In this document: positions 34,399 to 43,087 of the stretch, piece after piece
Layout: each line of letters opens with the position of its first letter
Position numbering within the stretch: position 1 is the stretch's first letter
Assembly (NCBI GenBank): GCA_002320005.1
Contig: DCJK01000034.1
Span: forward strand, 1-48,668
Length of the DNA: 48,668 nucleotides
From: Firmicutes bacterium UBA1702
GTDB lineage: Bacteria > Bacillota > Clostridia > Peptostreptococcales > Anaerovoracaceae
Reading direction: 5' to 3'
Program-made: the position numbers and the translations under genes
Notes under the pieces: generated by a model
The model's database searches: none
What the model saw: the letters and a program-made list of their open reading frames with translations, nothing else
Told to the model about the DNA's origin: nothing

Positions 34399-35619
34399 TC
34401 ACCAGCCTGCAGGTAAAATTCCTGCTATTCCAAGTATAGTATAGAATGCAGTTCCGCAAAAGACGAGTACCATAAATACCTGCACACCTCGAATTGCCAT
34501 AAAACCACACGCCCATACCGGCTCCTTATCTCCCTGTCTTCTTGCTTTATTTAATATGAATACAGGAAGTACGGACATTATGAGTCCACCGAAAGTGCCT
34601 GCATAATAGATGGCATTCACAAAATCCACCAGCCCCAAAAAGGCAAGCAGAAATGGTGGGGCCACTATAATCATCAAAAGTGGAAGTCGAAATTTACGGT
34701 CATTTCCCCCATTCAAGTGAAACTTATCCACTACATTAGTTAGAAAGCTTTCAGAAATAGCCCAAAATGATGTAATCATAGCACAAAAGGCAAATATATT
34801 CACCATCAGATAGAAAATAGGGCTTTCTAAGGCCCTTCCCCAGGATAAGGAAGCTACCTCTGTAATGTCATCCACAGGAAGCATCAAAAAAACGGATAAC
34901 GGAACCAGCATCAGAATTACCATGGATATGCCAAAACCGGTAATAATAGATGGAACCAGTTTTTCCGGCTGATGGCGAAATCCCCGTGCTATTTCCGGCA
35001 CAATATACTGAACAGCAAAAACAAAAATTGTGATATTGAATATGGGCATGGCATACTGCCAATGGGCATATATGATCTGACTTATGGATACTTTTGCGGA
35101 CAGAAGAGATGCCGATACAAGAATAAGCATCATGAAGGTCATTCCCCCACTGATAAATTTCTCGGCGACCCCGGTCGCTTTAAGTCCCATCCATACAACG
35201 ATGGATGCAGGGATAATAAAAAGGAGGCAGCCCGCCTCAAAAGGAATATGCAGAAGCTCAGATAGAATTTTCCCACAGCCATTCGAATAGGCAATGAGAC
35301 TACAGAAACAGGTCGCCCCCACGGAGAAGAAAAGAATCCAAGAACCAATCTTCCCTAAATATTTCTCAGCTAGACCAGACAACTGATAGGGGCGGTTTGT
35401 ACGTAGCGATGCTTCCGCAACATAAAGCATAGAAACAGTGGAAATAAGGGCCGCTGCCACCAGACAGCATACAAGGACCAGCCAACCTGCCTTTCTCGAG
35501 GCATACGCCAACCCCAGGACACCAGACCCAATAGTAGCCCCGACAACCATCATGACCGCTTCCCAAAAACTTAGTCTGCTTACTTTCAGTCCGGATATAT
35601 TAGTACACTGCTTTTCCAT
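34399..35619 (-). CDS. Amino-acid permease (APC superfamily)
   Basis: 406 aa with about eleven hydrophobic segments. The first carries the motif VVGATIGSGVLGLAYASRKAG, typical of APC-type amino-acid/proton symporters; it most resembles the aromatic amino acid permease or spore-germination-like branches. The start is the ATG at 35619, with GGAG six bases upstream; it overlaps the end of the thioesterase gene by about 20 bases, so it belongs to the Dlt-like operon. A dedicated permease next to an adenylation enzyme and a carrier protein suggests that it supplies the amino acid to be activated. That is inference. Confidence 0.85.
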   Translation of the reverse strand: MEKQCTNISGLKVSRLSFWEAVMMVVGATIGSGVLGLAYASRKAGWLVLVCCLVAAALISTVSMLYVAEASLRTNRPYQLSGLAEKYLGKIGSWILFFSVGATCFCSLIAYSNGCGKILSELLHIPFEAGCLLFIIPASIVVWMGLKATGVAEKFISGGMTFMMLILVSASLLSAKVSISQIIYAHWQYAMPIFNITIFVFAVQYIVPEIARGFRHQPEKLVPSIITGFGISMVILMLVPLSVFLMLPVDDITEVASLSWGRALESPIFYLMVNIFAFCAMITSFWAISESFLTNVVDKFHLNGGNDRKFRLPLLMIIVAPPFLLAFLGLVDFVNAIYYAGTFGGLIMSVLPVFILNKARRQGDKEPVWACGFMAIRGVQVFMVLVFCGTAFYTILGIAGILPAGW

Positions 35620-36327
35620 CGTTGTCTCCACGACTGGACAAATGCATAATTATCTCTCCTATTTTTTTTATGAGCTCCTTTTGGATCCGCTCATTTTGAA
35701 TAAAGAAATGATCCCCTTCGAATTCATATTTGTGGAAGTCCTTACAGGTTTCCTTTTCCCAGTCATTAATCCTGTCTGCTGAAACCAACTTATCCTGGCC
35801 CCCGTAAAACGCATAAAGGGGAACGGAAAGCGGCTTCGTAAAAATATTATGAAACCGTCGGATAAGATCAATATCATTTTCAATAGATGGAAGAATGGAT
35901 GACCGATAAAGTTCTGATGACCGAACCCTCTCCGTTAAACCCGGACTCATCTCCAGGTATCGAATAATATCATTTCTGGACCCCATGCATGACAAGTCAG
36001 GAAGACATGCCGCCAGGCAGAGTCCCAGAAGATGATAATCAGATGTCCCTTCGATTTGATGAGCCAGGGACCAGGCTGCAAGGCCCCCATACTATAACCA
36101 AAGAGGAGGATTGAGGAATGCAAAGGAATCTGCTTCTTCAAGCTCCTTTGTAAATCTTCCACCAGATCTTTCATGTTTGTGGCACATAATTCGTCCATGC
36201 GAGTCCCATGCCCCGGATATTCCAAAGAAACCACGTGGCAGGGTAAAGCCTGATGCCATGCCATATATCCTGCTGCAGTCTCTCCGGCTCCGGGAAGCAG
36301 AACGAGATAAATAGATGAGTTCTTCAT
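35600..36327 (-). pseudogene. Type II thioesterase with a single frameshift
   Basis: Two overlapping frames are halves of one alpha/beta-hydrolase. The first (from ATG 36327) has LVLLPGAGETA and the nucleophile motif FGYSMGALQ, then turns to nonsense. Shifting by one base near 36071-36078 gives WSLAHQIEGTSDYHLLGLC, which continues into the second frame with YGGQDKLV (acid) and FEGDHFFI (His). A complete protein would be about 242 aa, the usual size of NRPS type II thioesterases that clear mis-loaded carrier proteins. The ATG overlaps the stop codon of the adenylation gene (TAATG). It could be a real mutation, phase variation or a sequencing error. Confidence 0.8.
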
Positions 36328-37835
36328 TAAATCCCGGCCATTTCTTTCAGCTTCTGCCTATCAATTTTGCCATTCAAATTTAAAGGCATACTGTCAATAT
36401 GTTTCTTACGATTTGGAATCATATACTCTGGGACCAGTTTTTTAAGTTGTTCTGTCAATTGATCCGGTTCTATAGTTCCTGTGTAATAAAGAATAATCAG
36501 TGATTTCTTCAAATTATAGAGACAACAGTTGGAATCAACTCCATCAATAGAAGACACCGCTGCTTCAATTTCTCCCAGTTCGATACGGTGCCCCATATGC
36601 TTGATTTGGAAATCCTTACGGGATGCATAGACAAGCTCTCCCCGTTCATTCCACTGGGCTAGATCTCCGGTACGATAAATAATTTCAGGATAGGCTTTCT
36701 GCAAAGGATTCTGTACAAAAGCTTTTTCCGTATTCGTTTTATCTCCATAATAGCCATAGGCAAGTCCGGTTCCCCTGACACAGACCTCTCCAATTTCCTG
36801 TCCTTTGACCAGCTGGTCATGGTCATTTAAAAGGAATACATCCATATTACGGCAGGCCTGTCCCATAGGGAGTCGTTCTGTATCATCAAAATCACGGTCC
36901 AGCACGTAAGCAGTGCACACATCTGTTACTTCCGTAGGTCCATACAGATTGACATACCGAACCTGGGGATATTCTTTTCTCCATCGATTCAATTGTTTAG
37001 TAGGCATCACTTCCCCACTGAAAAAGACGTTACGTAAATCCTTCAAATGGGGCGAATCCAAAGCGCCCAAAATAGATACCATACTCAAAGCCGTCGGTAC
37101 CCAATAGAGAGTATTTATATGTTTTTCTGCCAGATACTCCATCAGCAACGTGGGAAAAGAAAATTTCTGTTTTGGCACAATATAAGTCGTGGCTCCGTTG
37201 CGAATAGTCTGATAAATATCGAAGACAGACATACTGAAATAGAATGGTGTCTGGTTTGCAAAAATATAGCTGTCATCAATTCCAAAATAATGGGATCCCC
37301 ATTCTGTAAAATCGATGAGCGATTTATGGGATATCACTACCCCTTTAGGCATACCGGTAGATCCGGAAGTAAAGAGCACATACAGCACATCCGTATCTGC
37401 GACCCTATCCACAATAGAGCGAATTTCCTCTTCACATATATCCTGTCCAATCATTTCTTCAAGTAGGAGAATCTTCGCATTGCCTGCAAACTGTGCGGCT
37501 TCTACTTCATGTTGCTCATCTGTAATAATCACGCTCGGTAATAAGGTAGACATAATTTTACTGATTCGGGAAATGGGCATTTCCGTATCCAGAGGACTAT
37601 AAAAATTGCCACTATATGCGGTCCCTAGAAATGCTGAAATCACGTGGATTCCTTTATCCAGATATATGGCTACAGGCTTTTTGAATATACCATAATGAAT
37701 TAAACCTTCCGCGATGTGAAATGCTTCTTCCTGCAACTCTTTGTATGTCAATTTCTCTTTTTCATCAGCAAATGCACACTTATCTCCATGCTGTAAAACT
37801 GCATGATCCAGATAATCTGTAATGATTCTAGCCAT
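36327..37835 (-). CDS. dltA: DltA-like amino-acid adenylation enzyme
   Basis: 502 aa adenylate-forming enzyme that activates a carboxylate with ATP and loads it onto the carrier protein at 37954-38184. Core motifs: LFTSGSTGMPKGV at 154-166, NLYGPTEVT at 296-304, YRTGDLAQW at 387-395 and the catalytic Lys490 in NLNGKIDR. Overall closest to DltA. The Cys that helps select D-alanine in DltA (FCGEVL) is Ser273 here (FSGEVM), so another amino acid may be used. The start at 37835 follows AGGGGAACTATTAAAT; the open frame to 37904 covers a terminator-like hairpin and is unlikely to be translated. Confidence 0.9.
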   Translation of the reverse strand: MARIITDYLDHAVLQHGDKCAFADEKEKLTYKELQEEAFHIAEGLIHYGIFKKPVAIYLDKGIHVISAFLGTAYSGNFYSPLDTEMPISRISKIMSTLLPSVIITDEQHEVEAAQFAGNAKILLLEEMIGQDICEEEIRSIVDRVADTDVLYVLFTSGSTGMPKGVVISHKSLIDFTEWGSHYFGIDDSYIFANQTPFYFSMSVFDIYQTIRNGATTYIVPKQKFSFPTLLMEYLAEKHINTLYWVPTALSMVSILGALDSPHLKDLRNVFFSGEVMPTKQLNRWRKEYPQVRYVNLYGPTEVTDVCTAYVLDRDFDDTERLPMGQACRNMDVFLLNDHDQLVKGQEIGEVCVRGTGLAYGYYGDKTNTEKAFVQNPLQKAYPEIIYRTGDLAQWNERGELVYASRKDFQIKHMGHRIELGEIEAAVSSIDGVDSNCCLYNLKKSLIILYYTGTIEPDQLTEQLKKLVPEYMIPNRKKHIDSMPLNLNGKIDRQKLKEMAGI

Positions 37836-37861
37836 ATTTAATAGTTCCCCTATTTGCAAAA

Positions 37862-37908
37862 CAGGAAAGAAAAAGCTTTGAAAACTGTATATACAGCCTT
37901 TCAAAGCT
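37862..37908 (-). terminator. Intra-operon terminator/attenuator between carrier and ligase genes
   Basis: On the minus strand AGCTTTGAAA pairs with TTTCAAAGCT, extended by an inner CTGTATATACAG palindrome, and is followed by TTTTCTTTCC. It lies in the 118-bp gap after the carrier-protein gene. Partial termination here would give more carrier than ligase. Confidence 0.75.
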
Positions 37909-37953
37909 CTCCTTCCATAACTTACAACTGATTCTCAGACTATAGTTCAAATA

Positions 37954-38184
37954 TTACTGCTCATCCTGCAGACGCTGTACCATATCATAAATAGCCTTTG
38001 CACTATTAAAATTCTTCGGAATAATATCAGAAGCAGGAATCTTGATATCATACTCATCATTTAGAGCAGCTACAATCTGGATGATATCAAAAGAATCGAG
38101 TTCCCTGTTATCAATTAGAGTTGTAGAATGCTCGAAATCCACATCATCTTTAATGTCTTTCAGTAAATCAATCAGTTCTTCCAT
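37954..38184 (-). CDS. dltC: Acyl/peptidyl carrier protein (DltC-like)
   Basis: 76 aa acidic carrier protein. The phosphopantetheine attachment site is Ser31 in ELDSFDIIQ. It is loaded by the adenylation enzyme and hands the acyl group to the MBOAT/SGNH pair for transfer out of the cell. AAAGGAAG lies about nine bases before the ATG. The sequence after the Ser (FDIIQIVAALNDEYDIKIP) is closer to general carrier proteins than to classical DltC (DSFGTVELL), which again points to a non-standard cargo. Confidence 0.92.
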   Translation of the reverse strand: MEELIDLLKDIKDDVDFEHSTTLIDNRELDSFDIIQIVAALNDEYDIKIPASDIIPKNFNSAKAIYDMVQRLQDEQ

Positions 38185-38228
38185 AGTAAAATACTTCCTT
38201 TCTATAAAAAAATAAATAAAATAGTCTT

Positions 38229-39569
38229 TTAGAAACTTACAGTCTTTTCAAAGTACTGCTCCTGCAATACACTACTGCCTGCCTGACGAACATTCAGCCG
38301 AAGCTTATATTTACCCTTTTGGAGAGGGACAAAGGTGAAATCCGGATTTTGGGAATACTCTCGGATAGTTTGGTATCTTTTTGATTGATCATCCCAAAGC
38401 TGATACTCGAATTCAGGCGTAATTCCAATCCCATTAAGCGAAATGCCATGAAGCTGTATTCCCTGTTCTTTGACCTTATTATTGAAATAGCAGGCATCGA
38501 TATAGTGGATAGAAGCCAGATATTCTTCTGGCGTATAGAAGTAATCATCCACCGGATCACCAGCTTTCCAGTGTTTAAAGAAATCGGCAAAGGCCATGGT
38601 AAAATTAATGGAGCCTTCCGGATTTGGATGTTCATGATCATAGTAATAATCATCACTATTGTGGAACCGGTCAGATTTCAAAAGGACAAAGTCATAATAG
38701 GGTACACCGTAGGATGCGAAGAACTGTTTCAATTTTTTATCAAATTCAAAATGCTCCTTAGCTACCCCCAAAATACTAAAAACCGGTTTTGGCGAAAAAG
38801 TAACCATCAGTTTTACATTGTTTGCATTGCATAATTCACATATTCGTCCCAAATCTTCAAAAACTCTATCCGGAAAAATACCGGATGCATCTTTAACTTT
38901 ATAGACCTGCTTTAATCCTTTGTTCGATTTGAGATGGACATTAACCATACCAGATCCCTGAAATGAACCTTGTCCAATGTAATGTTCCCAGTGACTTTTC
39001 CAACTTACATCTCTTTCAGGATTCATTTTTACTTTTATATTATCCAATACATGTCCCGGTGTTACATGGTCAAATACCCATGGAAACAGTACCTGTATTG
39101 ATTCTTTTTTCTTCAGTCCAACACTCCTGCAAACAGAAGCTGTGTTCATTAATTTTTCGAGAGGTCCTTTATCTTCCACCATGGCACGGTTATACACCAC
39201 AGTACTATTTATTGACTGAATTCTCTGACCATATTCCAAATTCAAAACAACATAATTAATATGTTTATCATGTATAGCAGTCTGGATGGCTTTATAGGAA
39301 TCAGATAGTCTTTGCCCGTTAGAGGATAGGTTAAAAGTCGACATTCCAGTCACTTGATCAAAAGTTGTAGGAACGTATGAACGGCTCCCTAGCGATGTTC
39401 CTACATATATCAAATCAATATCGTCTGTTCTCCGAAAATCCTGCCAGATAACATGGCTCAACCCATCATAGGGAGTCAATGCAAAGTCAACTGCATAATC
39501 AATAGTTCCTAAAATTGCTACAAAAGCAACTCCCGTAAGGCATCGTCTTTTCCATTTAGAAATTGGCAT
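38229..39569 (-). CDS. DltD/AlgX-like SGNH-type extracytoplasmic protein
   Basis: 446 aa. One N-terminal membrane segment (about 9-27) with the remainder outside. A GDSL/SGNH-like start DLIYVGTSLGSRS is near residues 53-65 and a C-terminal Asp-His block, DHEHPNPEGS, near 315-324, which matches the D-x-x-H of SGNH esterases. The C-terminal ~90 residues form a separate beta-rich domain that could bind the glycan. In Dlt and alginate systems such proteins work with the MBOAT protein to pass the acyl group to the polymer. Its ATG lies 14 bases inside the MBOAT gene. Confidence 0.8.
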   Translation of the reverse strand: MPISKWKRRCLTGVAFVAILGTIDYAVDFALTPYDGLSHVIWQDFRRTDDIDLIYVGTSLGSRSYVPTTFDQVTGMSTFNLSSNGQRLSDSYKAIQTAIHDKHINYVVLNLEYGQRIQSINSTVVYNRAMVEDKGPLEKLMNTASVCRSVGLKKKESIQVLFPWVFDHVTPGHVLDNIKVKMNPERDVSWKSHWEHYIGQGSFQGSGMVNVHLKSNKGLKQVYKVKDASGIFPDRVFEDLGRICELCNANNVKLMVTFSPKPVFSILGVAKEHFEFDKKLKQFFASYGVPYYDFVLLKSDRFHNSDDYYYDHEHPNPEGSINFTMAFADFFKHWKAGDPVDDYFYTPEEYLASIHYIDACYFNNKVKEQGIQLHGISLNGIGITPEFEYQLWDDQSKRYQTIREYSQNPDFTFVPLQKGKYKLRLNVRQAGSSVLQEQYFEKTVSF

Positions 39570-41145
39570 ACATGAAACCTCCCGCTCCGGATGGGATAAG
39601 GAAAGAAGCCATCGTTAGAAATATTACTCCATAATAGACAGCCCATCGAAATGCAATATGTATATCCGCAAGTCGGGAAAAAGTATCTATTTTCCGTTCC
39701 TGCAGAACACTATTAATAAATACAATAATGGACGCAAGGCAGATCACAAGAATGGCATGGTCTGACAGATGTGGATATACTAAAGAGTGATAGGTTGCAC
39801 CAAATCCGGAAACTTCAAAATTCGTGAATGTATGTACCAGAAAATGAAAGCTCTTGGATACATCGGTAATGCGATCAAAGTATCCCGCAATATTTACAAT
39901 GAAAAATGTCAGAAGAATCAGGAAAAGATGATATCCCTTTGATTTCTCATTTACCTGAAGGAAGTGGAGTCCTGCTTTGAAAACCGGCTCAAATAAATCA
40001 TTTAAGGCGATAATAATGCCGTTATACAATCCCCAGAGTACAAAGTGCAGTTCCGGCCCATGCCAGATTCCAACGAGGAAGAAGACAACAAGGTTTCCTA
40101 CACATGCAGGCAGTACGCGGCCACAATGCTTGCCAAGGTGGGTACCAGCCCATTTGCCAAAATGAAGCATGCTGTCTGTCAGTGCAAATGGATAGAAGAC
40201 ATAATCTCTCATCCATGCGCCAAGGGTAATGTGCCAGCGGCGCCAGAAATCCCCCAGAGATGTGGAAAAGTAGGGCTGCCGGAAATTAGGAGCCATTTGG
40301 ATATCAAACATTCGGGCAGCGCCCATAACCATATCAATACCACCAGAGAAATCAGCATACTGCTGGATGGCATACAGAAATGCCCCCAGCAACATGATAG
40401 AGCCAGGCATATCTCCCGGCCCTTTATCCATGATGGCAGCTACAGAAGGATTCAGCAAGTCGGCTATAGCAAACTTTTTCATGGCACCAAAGCCAAAAAG
40501 CAGCATCCCGTAACGGATATTTTCAAACAAAACAGGATGTGGTTCAAAAAGCTGCTTTGCCAGTGCATCGAATCGATTGATAGGTCCCTGAATCAACTGT
40601 GGGAAAAAAGACACGAAAAGAAGAAACTTAAAAAAATTGCGTTCCGGTGGGTACTTGTCATTGTGCACATCAATCATATATCCCATGGACTGGAAGGTAT
40701 AAAATGATATGCCTAGCGGCAATAACAAATGGCCAAAGTGAAAACCGGGATTCATCTGCAAAAAACCCATAAGTCCGTTCCACATAGTGGACCAGTACTT
40801 GATATACCCAAGAATGCCAAAATTAACCAACATCACAGCCAAGAGCACCACGCGGCGCTGATTTAATATATGTTTCTTTACAACTTTCTTCTCGGCCCTG
40901 CCAATGGTCTTATCCTTTTTGATGGCTTTATACTTTGCCCCGATTTTTAGACTGAGCAACGCACCAGCCCAAGTCGTCAGAGCCGTGATAATAATATAGG
41001 AGAATTTTCCCGTCCAATGGTAGAAAATAAGGCTAGCCAAAAGGAGAATGATCCACTGCTTACCAGGTACCTTCTTATTAAGTGCATAATAAACAACTAA
41101 AGTAATACATACAAAACCTATGAATTTAATCGAAAATAATGCCAT
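39556..41145 (-). CDS. dltB: MBOAT acyltransferase (DltB/AlgI-like)
   Basis: 529 aa with about twelve membrane segments. MBOAT marks: LLPLGISFYTFQSMGYMIDV near 145-165, FFPQLIQGPINRF near 188, DFWRRWHITLGAWMRDYVF near 300 and the catalytic-His segment GIWHGPELHFVLWGLYNG near 355-372. It carries acyl groups from the carrier protein through the membrane. It is longer than typical DltB (about 400 aa) and nearer the AlgI/PatA size. It is the first gene of the long minus-strand operon, with a leader of about 275 bases. Confidence 0.92.
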   Translation of the reverse strand: MALFSIKFIGFVCITLVVYYALNKKVPGKQWIILLLASLIFYHWTGKFSYIIITALTTWAGALLSLKIGAKYKAIKKDKTIGRAEKKVVKKHILNQRRVVLLAVMLVNFGILGYIKYWSTMWNGLMGFLQMNPGFHFGHLLLPLGISFYTFQSMGYMIDVHNDKYPPERNFFKFLLFVSFFPQLIQGPINRFDALAKQLFEPHPVLFENIRYGMLLFGFGAMKKFAIADLLNPSVAAIMDKGPGDMPGSIMLLGAFLYAIQQYADFSGGIDMVMGAARMFDIQMAPNFRQPYFSTSLGDFWRRWHITLGAWMRDYVFYPFALTDSMLHFGKWAGTHLGKHCGRVLPACVGNLVVFFLVGIWHGPELHFVLWGLYNGIIIALNDLFEPVFKAGLHFLQVNEKSKGYHLFLILLTFFIVNIAGYFDRITDVSKSFHFLVHTFTNFEVSGFGATYHSLVYPHLSDHAILVICLASIIVFINSVLQERKIDTFSRLADIHIAFRWAVYYGVIFLTMASFLIPSGAGGFMYANF

Positions 41146-41242
41146 AATCGGCTTTCTCCAGCTTATACACTACAAAATGGGAGCCCACATCATCCATGGT
41201 CTCCCTTTCAATAAAATCCGACATAATACGAGATGGTATCTT

Positions 41243-41277
41243 ATTTTTCGGGTATCGGAGTACCCCCCCGAAAAAAT
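41243..41277 (-). promoter_or_regulatory. Leader hairpin with a seven-base homopolymer
   Basis: ATTTTTCGGGTA and its complement form an inverted repeat in the leader of the dltB-like operon. One arm contains C7 on the plus strand (41263-41269), that is G7 in the RNA, against three complementary bases in the other arm. No T tract follows on the transcript side, so this is not a plain terminator. Confidence 0.6.
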
Positions 41278-41426
41278 ATTTATATCTCATAAGTATAAAC
41301 ATCTAATACAATCTCTCATTTCTTATATAAATATGGTATTTACATATACCGGCTACATCGACTTGAAAACATTTTCATTATACTATACTTTAACCACGAA
41401 ATAAAGGCGCACACATAATTCATGCA

Positions 41427-41455
41427 ATAATACTATAGCTATCGCAAAATGTAAA
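41427..41455 (-). promoter_or_regulatory. Putative main operon promoter
   Basis: On the minus strand TTTACA (41450-41455), a 17-bp spacer and TATTAT (41427-41432); each box is 5/6 to consensus. A second -10-like TATAAT lies near 41375 without a good -35. This places the start of transcription about 275 bases before the MBOAT start codon. Confidence 0.55.
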
Positions 41456-41461
41456 ATATAT

Positions 41462-41517
41462 AGGAATGCAAAGGAATGCAAAGGAATGCAAAGGAATGCA
41501 AAGGAATTCTAAGGAAT
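41462..41517. repeat. 10-bp tandem repeat just upstream of the promoter
   Basis: Unit AAGGAATGCA, four near-perfect copies followed by a variant (AAGGAATTCT) and a half copy (AAGGAATAAT). The array ends about seven bases from the -35 box. Its period is close to one helical turn. Confidence 0.9.
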
Positions 41518-43087
41518 AATGGTTTTATGGTACTTTTAAATAGTACAATATAATATATGACAATATATCTGGTCATTATAAGGTTATTCTCTTAATAACT
41601 TTATAATTTCGCTTAAATAAAAAATAGGGTAAATTTATGACCACACGACTTAATCTATAAATAAAAGACTTCACTGTTTCTAGCCATCGGTTACCTAATG
41701 CCCAAACGCTTTTGTACATGCAAAAAGTGAAAAGTAAAAAGATCAGTCTGCTGCGTGGTTGCCTAACCCCCTCTCTTCACTCTCAATTTTCTCCATGCCA
41801 ATAAGCCCCGGTGTCCGTATACTGCAAGAATTTGTCCAGTGAATCAGGCGCCGGCGTAAGGATGGAAGCCGAAGTTTCTCCAAAAACCGAACTAGTCGTC
41901 AAAGAGGCAAAAGCATGAGCCAGTATAAAGTCCTTGGGTCTTATGGTGTTTTGTGCAGGGAAGAGTGAAGAGGAATGAGTGAAGAGGTCTACCGCGGCGA
42001 AGCCGCCTGATTCCTCTCTTCTCTCTTCACTCTTCTCTCTTCACTCTTCTCTCTTCCCTATTTATTCTACTCAGTAGTGTCATAGTAGCTAATGGCCAGA
42101 AGCTGGGTGTCCGCGGCATTGCCGCAAACCATTTGATCGCAATCTGTCTTTTCGAGAAGCCTTCAGGGTGATATCCATATCCGACCGGTCATGGCAGCTG
42201 CTTCCCTTCTGCTAGCACTGGGGAATATACTGACCGGCCGTCTACGCTGCAGGTCCCTGATTTACTTCTCTACTATATACATAACGGGAAGTTGCGTTTT
42301 GTGAACACGGAAAGTGAAATTTTTGCATTAGAATTTCGTGAGAATGAGTAGGAAAGGAAAATGGAGATAGTGAAGAGTGAAGAGAGAAGAGGGAAGAGAG
42401 GGACCGTGCGGAGCACTGAGTACTATTTGCGGCGCTTACCGGCAGAGACACGAGACGTCAGACGGTCAGACTGCAGACGTCAGACTCGGTCAGGCGCAGC
42501 GCGCCATGCCCATCAGAATCCCTCACCCCGGTGGGGAGCATTCCGGCCGGGCCCTGAAAGGAAGGCGCTTTTATGTGCAGAAAAAGCGCCAACTTGGGCC
42601 CGGCTCAGAGGTTCTATGCAGGACCTCTGCCTTTGGAAAAGGGAGCCTACTACGGAGTCAATTACACGTTTTTTGTGCAGAGTTATTAGGATTCTATCCG
42701 CGGCTCCGCCGCTATTCAGTCTGACTTCTGACGTCTGACTGTCTGACGTCTAGTGACTATACAGCTAAGCACGCCAAAAAGGGAAGAGCTCCAGGCGGCA
42801 AAGCCGCCGGATCCACTCTTCCCTCTTCTCTCTTCACTCTTCTCTGCTTTTACCGATAGAGTCACGAGACATCAGACTTGAAGACTTCAGATGTCAGACC
42901 CGGATAGGCGCGGGCGCCAGCCCCGTCGGATTCCGGCGCTTCGCGCCAAATGGAGTCTGATTTCTGACGTCTGACTGTCTGACGTCTAATGGCCAAAAAG
43001 CCATCCACGCAAAAGAGGGAAAAGCTCCAGGCGGCAAAGCCGCCGGATCCACTCTTCCCTCTTCTCTCTTCACTCTTCACTTTGTCT
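41518..43087. repeat. Repeat-rich non-coding region, right flank
   Basis: About 1.5 kb without an intact gene. From 41760 it carries GAAGAGTGAAGAGG words in both orientations, GCGGC-N-GCCGC palindromes, TCAGACGTCAGAC words, and a reversed family-A hairpin at 42557-42590. A ~68-bp direct repeat (42776-42844 and 43016-43080) consists of GGCGGCAAAGCCGCCGGATC followed by CACTCTTCCCTCTTCTCTCT. Possible gene debris is listed separately at 41796-41945. Confidence 0.65.
41796..41945 (-). pseudogene. Possible C-terminal gene fragment
   Basis: One minus-strand frame is open for about 50 codons, reading PKDFILAHAFASLTTSS and continuing to DKFLQYTDTGAYWHGEN then stop. It looks protein-like, has no start codon or ribosome binding site, and is cut at its 5' end by GAAGAGTGAAGAGG repeats. 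I do not recognise it. Confidence 0.25.

Noticed and set aside
42100..42303. Plus-strand frame containing RPVMAAASLLLALGNIL
   Set aside because: It has no start signal and no recognisable family, and it stops soon after; too weak to call even as a fragment.
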